Source: an uncultured Aquimarina sp. (lineage in GTDB: Bacteria > Bacteroidota > Bacteroidia > Flavobacteriales > Flavobacteriaceae). Taken from it: DNA of 64,000 nt. The stretch covers positions 186,001 through 250,000 of the forward strand of contig NZ_CANMED010000004.1 of the NCBI RefSeq assembly GCF_947496855.1. The letters run 5' to 3'. The notes beneath the pieces were generated by a model. The model ran no database searches. It had not been told where the DNA came from and saw nothing but the letters and a program-made list of their open reading frames with translations. A program made the translations under genes and the position numbers. Numbering within the stretch: the first letter of the stretch is position 1; each line of letters opens with the position of its first letter. Positions 18,151 to 26,481 of the stretch are shown one piece after another.

Positions 18151-19101
18151 ATGATATTCTCTAAAATAGTTTGGAATCCCATCGAAGGATTCGATCTTGG
18201 CTTTTTTGTCATTCGTTTTTACAGCCTAATGTTTGTAGTTGCATTCTCACTAGGCTGGTATTTAATGAAGAAGATATATATCCGAGAAAATATTTCTATG
18301 GAAAAGTTAGATTCTGTATTCATTTATGCAGTGATCGGTACTTTATTAGGTGCAAGATTAGGACACGTTTTTTTTTATGATTGGGATTATTATAGAAATA
18401 ATTTATTGGAAATTATTTTACCATTTAAATTCAATCCGACGTTTGAGTTTATTGGTTTTAGAGGACTAGCGAGTCATGGAGCTGCAATTGCTTTTATTAT
18501 TGCTATGTACTATTATTCTAAAAACGTTTTGAAGAAACATCCTTTATGGATTATGGATAGAGTTACCATTCCAGCTGCTGTTGGAGGGATTTTTGTACGA
18601 TTAGGAAACTTTTTTAATTCAGAAATAATAGGAAAAGCTTCGGGTGATTCGGCTTTTGGAGTAAAGTTCATTAGAGACGGACTGCGTAAAGGAGAAGTAG
18701 TAAGAGAAACTGGAATCAAAAATGTGAATGAAGCATATTCTGCTGTGGTCAATGATCCACAGTTTTCTAATCTATTAGAAGCAATTCCATATCGACATCC
18801 TGCTCAACTGTACGAAGCATTTGGATATATCTTTGTATCTCTAATACTTTGGTTGTTTTACTGGAAAACAGATAAAAGAAAGAACAGAGGTTTTCTTTTT
18901 GGAATGTATATGATTCTGATCTTCATTGTTCGTTTTATTGTCGAAAATGTTAAAAAGAGCCAAGGAGGTTTTGAAGATACTTTAGGAGAATCATTATCTA
19001 CTGGTCAATGGCTAAGTATACCTTTCATTCTTGTTGGTTTATATTTTGTGGTTAGAGCCAAAAAAGTTCCGGAAGACCCTAAATCATATACACTAAAATA
19101 A
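18151..19101 (+). CDS. lgt: Prolipoprotein diacylglyceryl transferase
   Basis: Inner-membrane enzyme that transfers diacylglycerol from phosphatidylglycerol to the lipobox cysteine. A multi-span protein of 316 residues; visible conserved parts are the FRGLASHGAA segment (the Lgt H-G region), RLGNFFNSEIIG and HPAQLYEAFGY. It is consistent with the many lipoproteins encoded in this window. It follows yidD by 81 nt and ends at a strong terminator. Confidence 0.96.
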   Translation: MIFSKIVWNPIEGFDLGFFVIRFYSLMFVVAFSLGWYLMKKIYIRENISMEKLDSVFIYAVIGTLLGARLGHVFFYDWDYYRNNLLEIILPFKFNPTFEFIGFRGLASHGAAIAFIIAMYYYSKNVLKKHPLWIMDRVTIPAAVGGIFVRLGNFFNSEIIGKASGDSAFGVKFIRDGLRKGEVVRETGIKNVNEAYSAVVNDPQFSNLLEAIPYRHPAQLYEAFGYIFVSLILWLFYWKTDKRKNRGFLFGMYMILIFIVRFIVENVKKSQGGFEDTLGESLSTGQWLSIPFILVGLYFVVRAKKVPEDPKSYTLK

Positions 19102-19121
19102 CAAACTTAATAAGAGTTTAA

Positions 19122-19157
19122 AAAAGAGGATAAATTTTAGAATTTATCCTCTTTTTT
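19122..19157 (+). terminator. Terminator after lgt
   Basis: Perfect 13-bp stem AAGAGGATAAATT / AATTTATCCTCTT around TTAG, ending in a run of six T. Confidence 0.92.
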
Positions 19158-19387
19158 AGTTTTGTTAAATATATTTTCATACCAGAAAAATTTCATTAGC
19201 CACTTTCTTTTTCTAATATCTATCATCAAAAAGATCTAAATCATATACACTTAAGTAACCAATCATTCTTTACAAGAAAAGTTCTTTTTTATTTCTCTCA
19301 TTAATAGAATTTTCAAAAATCTATTTTGATTTTAAACCTTTTTACTTTTTATAAGTCTAAAGTTTTACAACTTAAAAGACACAAATC

Positions 19388-21181
19388 ATGAGAACACCAA
19401 TGTTGCTATTTTTAGGAATATCCCTTTTCTTAAATAACTCCATACTACTTAGCCAAAATACTAACTTGTACGGCCCCGAAAGTTTTATAAGTATTTCCGA
19501 AGGAGAAGGAGGGTTTAATGCCGTCCTAGAAGGAGGGGATCGATTTAGTAGAGATCACGATGTTGTCGGAGACATTAATAACGATGGAGTACTAGATTTA
19601 GTAGTAGGAGCACGATCAGATGATGATGGTGAAACAGATGCGGGAGCAGTGTATATTTTATTTATGAATTCTGATGGAACTGTATCTACGCATCAAAAAA
19701 TATCAATGCTAGAAGGGGGTTTTAACGAAATACTAACCGAAGGAAACTTCTTTGGGTATGGTGTTGCAGGCATTGGGGATTACAATGATGACTCAATTCC
19801 AGATATTGCTGTTTCCGCTCCAACTCAATCTAACAATGCTCTATACATTATCCACTTAAATCGTGATGGCACCGTTAAAAATTTTGTAAAAAACTCTAAT
19901 ATTATAGCTCAGGGGCTTTCTGCCATTGGAGACCTTAACGAAGATGGAAGGATCGATTTAGTAGCTTGCAATCCAGGTTCTGATGATGGAGGAACAGACA
20001 GAGGAGCCATTAATATTTTATTTTTAAACGAACTATCAGAAATTGAAACTTCGGATGTAGTGACAATAAGTTCAACAAACGGGGGATTTGGATCAGGGTT
20101 AGAAAATGGCGATTCTTTTGGTGGCCGCGAGGTTGCTATGCTAGGAGATATAGATAATGACGGTAATAAAGAACTTGCTGTAGGAGCATTTCAATCCGAA
20201 GGTGGTAAAGGAGCTATCTGGATTCTATCTTTAAGCAATGATAATTACAATGTTATTTCTAAACAAAAGATCACAGAAGGAATAGGTGGTTTTACCGACA
20301 ACTTGGATGACGAAATAAATCCTAATGGAACAAGTGGAGCTCAATTTGGACATGCTATGACAAGTCCAGGAGATCTCAACTCAGATGGAGTTCCTGATTT
20401 AATAACAGGTGCCAATCAGCAAGATGAGGGTCATGCCTATATCCTATATCTCAACACAGATAAAACTGTAAAAACATATACTAAAATAAGCAATACAGAA
20501 GGTGGTTTTAATCTTTCTCTAGAATCAGAAGAACGCTTCTCTAGATCAATTTCTTTTATTGGCGATCTTAGAGGCGATGGTAGTCTTGCTATAAATATTG
20601 GAGGTGGCGCAGGAGGAACTGGAACATTATACATTCTATTTTTAAAACCTTGTGAGTTCTCTCAAGAACCTGGATTTAATTTTTGGAATGGAGGAACAAC
20701 CTTATTCTCCAACTGGAACCACAATACACAAACGGTTACTGGACCATTAAGTTTTGAACAATGCACAGTAAAAGCTTATGAAACTGATGCTATCTATGTC
20801 ACATTTAAAGAAAGTGATGGCAGATGTATTTGCAAAGCAAACGATGCTTTTTTAGATGAGAGTGATGAATTGAGCTCAGCATTTACGAATAGCTGTTCTA
20901 ACGACAACACACTATCTATAACAGATTTATTTAAAAACAACTTAATTGCATACCCGATTCCAACAGAAAATCACCTTAGAATTGTCGGTTTACCATCAAC
21001 ATTAGAGTTTAGAAAAATCGAAGTTGTAAACATCACAGGAAAATCGTTTCCTATAAAAAATTATTCGATGATTAATAATGAAACAATTGAAATTGATACG
21101 CAAAAATTACCAAAAGGAGTCTATTTTTTAAATATTTATAAAAACGAAAAAGCTTTTGATTCTATAAAATTTATTAAATAA
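19388..21181 (+). CDS. FG-GAP repeat beta-propeller protein with T9SS type-A C-terminal signal
   Basis: A 597-residue secreted protein. After a signal peptide (ending NNSILLSQ), six or so FG-GAP/integrin-alpha-like repeats are visible, each with a calcium loop of the type DINNDGVLDLVVGA, DYNDDSIPDI, DLNEDGRIDL, DIDNDGNKEL or DLNSDGVPDL, spanning about residues 40-420. A Cys-containing spacer follows, and the last 80 residues (from IAYPIPTENHLRI to SIKFIK) form the Por secretion, type A, sorting domain of T9SS. A propeller adhesin or binding protein at the cell surface is likely; the partner is unknown. Monocistronic. Confidence 0.92.
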   Translation: MRTPMLLFLGISLFLNNSILLSQNTNLYGPESFISISEGEGGFNAVLEGGDRFSRDHDVVGDINNDGVLDLVVGARSDDDGETDAGAVYILFMNSDGTVSTHQKISMLEGGFNEILTEGNFFGYGVAGIGDYNDDSIPDIAVSAPTQSNNALYIIHLNRDGTVKNFVKNSNIIAQGLSAIGDLNEDGRIDLVACNPGSDDGGTDRGAINILFLNELSEIETSDVVTISSTNGGFGSGLENGDSFGGREVAMLGDIDNDGNKELAVGAFQSEGGKGAIWILSLSNDNYNVISKQKITEGIGGFTDNLDDEINPNGTSGAQFGHAMTSPGDLNSDGVPDLITGANQQDEGHAYILYLNTDKTVKTYTKISNTEGGFNLSLESEERFSRSISFIGDLRGDGSLAINIGGGAGGTGTLYILFLKPCEFSQEPGFNFWNGGTTLFSNWNHNTQTVTGPLSFEQCTVKAYETDAIYVTFKESDGRCICKANDAFLDESDELSSAFTNSCSNDNTLSITDLFKNNLIAYPIPTENHLRIVGLPSTLEFRKIEVVNITGKSFPIKNYSMINNETIEIDTQKLPKGVYFLNIYKNEKAFDSIKFIK

Positions 21182-21188
21182 CAAAAAA

Positions 21189-21226
21189 AAGAGATCAGTA
21201 ACTAGTGTTACTGATCTCTTTTTTTT
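21189..21226. terminator. Bidirectional terminator between the FG-GAP gene and prfA
   Basis: Perfect 12-bp stem GAGATCAGTAAC / GTTACTGATCTC around TAGT, flanked by eight A on one side and eight T on the other, so it works for both convergent genes. Confidence 0.95.
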
Positions 21227-21241
21227 GTGAAGTCATTGTAT

Positions 21242-22318
21242 TTAAAAAACCTCGTTAGACTCTTTTAACTTCTCGGTATTCTCTACCAACTGAAGTTCGT
21301 CTATAATTTTTTGAATATCTCCATTAATAATATTACCTAGATCATACAATGTCAATCCGATTCGATGATCCGTTACACGACCTTGGGGATAGTTATAGGT
21401 TCTAATTTTTGCAGATCGATCTCCAGAAGACACCATACTCTTTCGTTTCTCTGAATCGGCTGCTTGTTTTTTAGCTAGCTCTATCTCATATAATCTGGAT
21501 CTTAATACTTTTAAAGCTTTTTCTAAGTTTTTATGAGAGGATTTCTGATCTTGACAACTTACAATCATTCCTGTAGGCTCGTGATGCAATTTAATTGCAG
21601 AATAAGTGGTATTCACCGATTGTCCTCCAGGACCAGTAGAAGTAGTTCGTTCAATTCTTACTTCTGTCATATCCAGTTCTACATCAAACTCTTCAGCTTC
21701 AGGCAACACCATTACAGTAGCAGCACTTGTATGAACACGTCCCTGAGTTTCCGTCTGAGGCACACGTTGCACACGATGCACTCCTGCTTCGAATTTCATA
21801 GTTCCGTAAGCATCTTCACCATTGACTTCTAATATAATTTCTTTATAACCACCACTGGTTCCCTCACTTAAATCAACTACACTAACACTCCAACCTTTAC
21901 CTTCACAATATTTAGTATACATCCTAAATAAATCTCCCGCAAAAATACTAGCTTCATCTCCACCTGCTCCAGCACGAATCTCCACGACACAGTTTTTAAC
22001 ATCTTCTGGATCTTTAGGGACTAACATATACCTTATTTTTTCCTCTAAAATTGGTAATTCCTCCTTAGCTTCTTCTAATTGCATTTTTGCCATCTCGACC
22101 ATTTCCGCATCACTGCCATCATCAATGATCTCTTCTGCCTCTTTCTTATTATTAGTCAACTCAATATAGTGATCCCTTACATCCATAAGTGCTTTGAGAT
22201 CCTTATATTCTTTATTGAGCTGCACATATCTTTTCCTATCAGAAATAATATCTGGTTGAATAATAAGATCGGTCACCTCATCAAATCGTTGCTTTACAAT
22301 ATTTAATTTATCAATCAT
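21242..22318 (-). CDS. prfA: Peptide chain release factor 1
   Basis: Class I release factor that reads UAA and UAG. The catalytic GGQ is in [10 protein letters not shown] and the stop-codon tripeptide position reads PQT in [10 protein letters not shown]. At 358 residues from the ATG at 22318 ([10 protein letters not shown]) it has the standard length; the frame continues 33 codons further upstream, but that extension is not family-like and a -7 box CAAAAGTA (minus-strand TACTTTTG, 22355-22348) lies inside it. Divergent from a small unknown gene. Confidence 0.97.
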   Translation of the reverse strand: MIDKLNIVKQRFDEVTDLIIQPDIISDRKRYVQLNKEYKDLKALMDVRDHYIELTNNKKEAEEIIDDGSDAEMVEMAKMQLEEAKEELPILEEKIRYMLVPKDPEDVKNCVVEIRAGAGGDEASIFAGDLFRMYTKYCEGKGWSVSVVDLSEGTSGGYKEIILEVNGEDAYGTMKFEAGVHRVQRVPQTETQGRVHTSAATVMVLPEAEEFDVELDMTEVRIERTTSTGPGGQSVNTTYSAIKLHHEPTGMIVSCQDQKSSHKNLEKALKVLRSRLYEIELAKKQAADSEKRKSMVSSGDRSAKIRTYNYPQGRVTDHRIGLTLYDLGNIINGDIQKIIDELQLVENTEKLKESNEVF

Positions 22319-22440
22319 AGTTCTATCTATCCTGTGCTTGGAATTTACAAAAGTACGCTTTTTTGTCCAAAGGTCGCATTGGCTTTTAATATTCTCTAGC
22401 GGTATTATATAACCCAAAAAATTGTATTTTTACAATTGAA

Positions 22441-22812
22441 ATGTTAAATTATAAGCGCACATATAATAATAACCTGATCTCAAGTTGGTTCATTACGCTT
22501 TCACTTTTCCTTGGTATTGGAGGATACACCAATTATACGCCACCAATTGTTGCTCAAACTACAATTGAATTAGTCATTTATAATAAGAAAAGTTACAATA
22601 AGACATTCTCATATTCGGAAGCTTTACTCATTAAGGAACATTTCGATACTTATAACACCTACCTAAAACAGATATCAAAATATCACACTACAATTTCTTT
22701 GATTAAGATAAAAGAGTTCAACAACTCTATTCCTTTATCAATAATGCACAAAGTATTCTTTATCAGAAACAATAACTACACCGTTGAAGAAGACTCTTTT
22801 CATTTAGTATAA
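22441..22812 (+). CDS. Small unknown protein with one N-terminal hydrophobic segment
   Basis: A 123-residue protein I do not recognise. Residues 13-32 are hydrophobic (ISSWFITLSLFLGIGG) and could be a signal anchor or signal peptide, followed by a Thr/Tyr/Lys-rich region with no cysteine. The start is an ATG 123 nt from prfA on the opposite strand. Downstream, two small hairpins precede the next small gene. It is judged real from length, plausible codon use and isolated position, not from homology. Confidence 0.55.
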   Translation: MLNYKRTYNNNLISSWFITLSLFLGIGGYTNYTPPIVAQTTIELVIYNKKSYNKTFSYSEALLIKEHFDTYNTYLKQISKYHTTISLIKIKEFNNSIPLSIMHKVFFIRNNNYTVEEDSFHLV

Positions 22813-22822
22813 CACCCTATTC

Positions 22823-22880
22823 TTGGCTTTTTAGCCAACTTTCAAAACATCTAAACACTGCTATCATAAAAAGATAGCAG
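22823..22880 (+). other. Two adjacent small hairpins in the gap after 22812
   Basis: TTGGCT-TTTT-AGCCAA (22823-22838) and CTGCTATC-ATAAAAA-GATAGCAG (22858-22880). Neither is followed by a clear T run, so they are weak terminators or processing structures. Confidence 0.4.
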
Positions 22881-22898
22881 CTTATACTATTACCAAAA

Positions 22899-23096
22899 AT
22901 GAAAAGATTAAAAAAAATACTAAGACGTATCATCTTACTATTATTTATTGTTATGGTAGCCATGATTCCTGTTCCAATTTTCTTTCAGAAAAAAGAAGGA
23001 AAATTTAACGATGATAACACTATAGAACTTACAGAAACAAAAGAAGAAGACACAGAAACAAAGACTGTTCAATTTAATAATGAACTAGGATCATAA
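22899..23096 (+). CDS. Small single-span membrane protein, unknown
   Basis: A 65-residue protein: a strongly basic start (MKRLKKILRRI), one transmembrane segment (about residues 11-29, ILLLFIVMVAMIPVPIFF) and an acidic, Thr-rich tail of about 35 residues that should face the periplasm by the positive-inside rule. No family recognised. It starts with ATG 86 nt after the previous small gene. Confidence 0.6.
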   Translation: MKRLKKILRRIILLLFIVMVAMIPVPIFFQKKEGKFNDDNTIELTETKEEDTETKTVQFNNELGS

Positions 23097-23215
23097 ATAA
23101 ACCTACTGCTTTACTGATTATATAGTATCGAGAGCCTGGAGAGTTACCAAAATGATTTTTCAGGTTTTCGAAATAAAACATAACAGTTTATAATAATTTA
23201 CGACTTTTGTAAGTG

Positions 23216-23704
23216 ATGAGTAATTTTCAAATTGGTTTAGGTGGAGGTTGTCACTGGTGTACTGAGGCAGTTTTCCAATCGTTAAAAGGAGTAACTTTGG
23301 TAGTACAAGGTTATATTTCCAGTATTAAAAAAAACAACTCTTTTTCTGAAGCAGTAATTGTATCTTATAATCCCGAAATTATTTCGTTAAGAGACTTAAT
23401 TGATATTCATTTACATACACACAATAGTACTTCTGACCATAGTTTTAGAGAAAAATATCGGAGCGCTGTCTACTATTTTGAAGAGAAACAAAAACCGGTT
23501 ATCGAAACTTACATAAATGAACTAAATGAAGATTTTGAAAACGAGGTTATCACACAGATTTTAAAATTAGATAAATTCGATCTATCTAGATCTGAACTTT
23601 TAAATTATTACAAAAAAAATCCTGAGAAACCATTTTGTAAACGGTATGTACACCCCAAACTTAATTTACTTAGAAAAAAATACATTGAAAAAACAAATCT
23701 TTAA
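23216..23704 (+). CDS. Divergent peptide-methionine (S)-S-oxide reductase, MsrA-like
   Basis: A 162-residue MsrA-family protein. The active-site segment GLGGGCHWCTEAVFQSLKGV keeps the catalytic Cys in a GCxW context but has His where most members have Phe. The Glu expected after it is in SFSEAVIVSYNP, and the segment KYRSAVYYFEEKQKPV matches the conserved QYRSA region, although the usual QGxDxG before it is missing. Near the C-terminus PEKPFCKRYVHPKL matches the resolving-Cys tail. The start is ATG at 23216; a GTG one codon earlier is possible. It repairs oxidised Met if active; divergence makes this less certain. Confidence 0.8.
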   Translation: MSNFQIGLGGGCHWCTEAVFQSLKGVTLVVQGYISSIKKNNSFSEAVIVSYNPEIISLRDLIDIHLHTHNSTSDHSFREKYRSAVYYFEEKQKPVIETYINELNEDFENEVITQILKLDKFDLSRSELLNYYKKNPEKPFCKRYVHPKLNLLRKKYIEKTNL

Positions 23705-23718
23705 TTACGCTACCCTAT

Positions 23719-24900
23719 CTAATTATAAGTGTATGTCCCAAACTCACTATTAATAGTAAGCTTCTTTTCTTCCGAATCTTCAACACGCCCAACAATTTTA
23801 GCTTCTACATTAAAACTTTTAGAAATCGAAATAACCTCATCAGCAATCTCCGGAGATACATACAATTCCATTCTGTGTCCCATATTAAAAACTTGATACA
23901 TTTCTTTCCAATCTGTACCTGAGTTTTCTTGTATCAGTTGAAATAAAGGAGGAACCTCGAACAAATTATCTTTAATGATATGCAAGTTATCTACAAAATG
24001 TAAAATCTTAGTTTGTGCTCCTCCACTGCAATGCACCATTCCGTGAATAGTTTCGCTATCAAATTTAGATAAGATCTTTTTTATTATTGGCGCATAGGTT
24101 CTTGTTGGTGATAATACTAATTTCCCTGCATCAATTGGAACGTTCTTTACCTCATCCGTAAGATTGGTTTTTCCAGAATAAACAAGATCAGAAGGTACTG
24201 CAGCATCAAAACTTTCTGGATATTTCTCTGCCAGAACTTTATGAAACACATCGTGACGAGCAGATGTGAGACCATTACTTCCCATTCCGCCATTATATCC
24301 TTTCTCATAAGTAGCTTGACCAAAAGAAGCTAAACCAACTATTACATCTCCTGTTTTTATATTTGCATTATCAATAACGTCACTACGTTTCATACGTGCT
24401 GTTACTGTAGAATCCACGATAATAGTTCTTACCAAATCCCCTACATCTGCAGTCTCACCTCCTGTAGAGTGAATCGTAACCCCAAAACTTTTTAACTCTT
24501 CCAGTAATTCTTCTGTTCCATTAATAATAGCTGAAATTACTTCTCCAGGAATTAGATTTTTGTTTCTACCAATAGTTGATGAAAGCATAATATTATCAGT
24601 AGCCCCAATACACAACAAGTCATCAATATTCATTATTAATGCATCCTGAGCAATACCTTTCCATACAGAAACATCTCCTGTTTCTTTCCAATACATATAT
24701 GCCAGAGAAGATTTAGTACCAGCACCATCTGCATGCATAATCAAACAATAATCCTTATCACCTGTAAGATGATCTGGAACTATTTTACAAAATGCCTTTG
24801 GAAAAAGACCCTTATCTATATTCTTTATAGCACTATGGACATCTTCTTTAGATGCTGAAACCCCACGCTGAGCGTAACGTTTACTTACTTCTTGACTCAT
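23719..24900 (-). CDS. purM: Phosphoribosylformylglycinamidine cyclo-ligase (AIR synthetase)
   Basis: Fifth step of purine synthesis, forming aminoimidazole ribonucleotide with ATP in the cytosol. Visible family segments are LIMHADGAGTKSSLAY, LICIGATDNI, HSTGGETADVGD and VHCSGGAQTKI. At 393 residues it is the long form seen in Bacteroidota. Start is ATG at 24900. It is preceded by a -7 box TATCTTTG and a 32-bp palindrome in the 77-nt gap from the upstream propeller gene. Confidence 0.94.
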   Translation of the reverse strand: MSQEVSKRYAQRGVSASKEDVHSAIKNIDKGLFPKAFCKIVPDHLTGDKDYCLIMHADGAGTKSSLAYMYWKETGDVSVWKGIAQDALIMNIDDLLCIGATDNIMLSSTIGRNKNLIPGEVISAIINGTEELLEELKSFGVTIHSTGGETADVGDLVRTIIVDSTVTARMKRSDVIDNANIKTGDVIVGLASFGQATYEKGYNGGMGSNGLTSARHDVFHKVLAEKYPESFDAAVPSDLVYSGKTNLTDEVKNVPIDAGKLVLSPTRTYAPIIKKILSKFDSETIHGMVHCSGGAQTKILHFVDNLHIIKDNLFEVPPLFQLIQENSGTDWKEMYQVFNMGHRMELYVSPEIADEVISISKSFNVEAKIVGRVEDSEEKKLTINSEFGTYTYN

Positions 24901-24929
24901 TATTATAATATTATGCGGATAATAAAGCG

Positions 24930-24937
24930 CAAAGATA
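24930..24937 (-). promoter_or_regulatory. -7 box of purM
   Basis: Minus-strand TATCTTTG at 24937-24930, an exact TAnnTTTG match about 30 nt upstream of the purM ATG. The -33 region falls in the adjoining palindrome and has no TTG. Confidence 0.5.
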
Positions 24938-24942
24938 GTTGA

Positions 24943-24974
24943 AATTCTGAATTCAGAATTCTGAATTCAGAATT
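24943..24974. repeat. 32-bp perfect palindrome made of a 14-bp tandem unit
   Basis: Two full copies of AATTCTGAATTCAG (24943-24956, 24957-24970) plus AATT. The whole block equals its own reverse complement. It sits between the propeller gene stop and the purM -7 box and could be an operator or an RNA hairpin. Confidence 0.9.
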
Positions 24975-24977
24975 ATA

Positions 24978-26474
24978 TTATTCCCAATCTGCCATAGAAG
25001 CATCAGTAATCAAATCAGCTCTATTAGCAATTTCTATAACTGACATGGTTTGTATGTTTTTTTGCGATATACCATCATTAGAAGTATTCACAAAGATTAA
25101 AGTAGCTTCGTTTGGAGAAAAACGTGCATCCAAATCATTTGTTCCTGCTGGCTTTTCTATAGAGATATCTAGTATGGAGCTATCGTTAAAATCATAAATA
25201 AACAAATGAGAGTCTAATTGCCTATAATCACTACTTTCGAAACCAGAAACATCTTGGCAATACAAAAGCTTAGTACCATCTACCGAAAGATTAACACTTC
25301 CAGCTGCTCCAGTTACTCCCGATACTACTGTTTCTAATACCACCCCTGAAGTATTAATAGTAAAAATCTCTACATCATACCCATCAAGGTTATTTGTTTT
25401 AAGCACTATGATATTATTATTATCGTTCTTATCAACTTCTGAAATCAAGTTTCCATTTGCCGTTTGAAATATTAGAGTTAAACCACTTCCGCCCACATTA
25501 ATACTATATAGCTTATCCTGATTAGGAAACAATAATTTTGAACCGTTATCGGACCAAGAAAAATCAATCTCTCCTAAGTTAAATCCTGAAACTGAAACTT
25601 GTGAAGTAACTTGTGTTATCTGAGAACCATCCTCGTTCATTGTGAACAAATGTGTTTGTGAACCAACTGATTGCAAAAAAGCAATTTTACCAGTTTCCAT
25701 ATTACGTCTTGGCCTGAAACTATTTTTGGTTTCTGAAGTAAGTTGAATTTCAGTCTCTCCTTGCTCGTTCGAAGAATAAATAACGCTATTACCATTAACG
25801 AATCTGGTGTATATAATTCGATTATTTGGAGGACTCATTGTCTCGAAGGCAAAAGTACTGCTATTAACGGGATCATTTATTCCATCACTGCTAATTACCT
25901 GCCAGAAATACTTAACTTTATAAGAAAGATTCGTTAAAGCATAGGTAGTATCTGTAATATTTTCAAAAATCTCTACATCAGAGTTTTCATCATTACGTAA
26001 AGTAACAGTGTACGTAAGTGTATCATCATCAGGATCTGCACCCGTCCAAACTAAATCGACCTCTAATGGCTGATCTATTGAATTATCTGTCGGTGAGTCT
26101 AAAATAGCTGCATCGGGAGGTCTATTACCTGCTGTTTCAATATCCATTTCAAAAACTATTTCTAATTCTCTATCTGCTATTATAGATACTGCCTCGAACT
26201 GCGCTAATAACCCTTCTTTTTGAGCTGATAATGAATAATCTCCTGAGGGAATATTTTCAATAACATATACTCCATTCGCATCTGTAAAAACTGTACTAGA
26301 TGAAGGGTTTGTAGATACCTTTACATTTTCTAAAGGTTCATTTGTCCCTACAGCCACTACACTCCCTCTTATGGCACCTAAACCTTCTAAATCTATAGTA
26401 TCCTCACTACAAGAAGCCATCATTAATATGGTAAATACGGTTACTATTTTTATAATATATTTTATCATTTTCAT
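24978..26474 (-). CDS. Lipoprotein: carboxypeptidase-regulatory domain, Fn3-like domain and TolB-like propeller
   Basis: Last gene of the curli operon. The start is placed at the ATG at 26474, just after the csgG stop; it gives a lipoprotein signal ending LMMASC. Next come a CarboxypepD_reg-like domain (IRGSVVAVGTNEPLENV to an SGDYSLSA strand), an Fn3-like domain with DPDDDTLTYTV and a YFWQVIS strand, and a C-terminal region of about 270 residues with TolB/PD40-type propeller repeats (RIIYTRFVNG, KIAFLQSVG, LFPNQDKLYSI, KLLYCQDV, TLIFVNTSN). It is probably anchored in the outer membrane. A role in holding or capping curli fibres is inference from position only. Confidence 0.82.
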   Translation of the reverse strand: MKMIKYIIKIVTVFTILMMASCSEDTIDLEGLGAIRGSVVAVGTNEPLENVKVSTNPSSSTVFTDANGVYVIENIPSGDYSLSAQKEGLLAQFEAVSIIADRELEIVFEMDIETAGNRPPDAAILDSPTDNSIDQPLEVDLVWTGADPDDDTLTYTVTLRNDENSDVEIFENITDTTYALTNLSYKVKYFWQVISSDGINDPVNSSTFAFETMSPPNNRIIYTRFVNGNSVIYSSNEQGETEIQLTSETKNSFRPRRNMETGKIAFLQSVGSQTHLFTMNEDGSQITQVTSQVSVSGFNLGEIDFSWSDNGSKLLFPNQDKLYSINVGGSGLTLIFQTANGNLISEVDKNDNNNIIVLKTNNLDGYDVEIFTINTSGVVLETVVSGVTGAAGSVNLSVDGTKLLYCQDVSGFESSDYRQLDSHLFIYDFNDSSILDISIEKPAGTNDLDARFSPNEATLIFVNTSNDGISQKNIQTMSVIEIANRADLITDASMADWE

Positions 26475-26481
26475 CAGGGTT

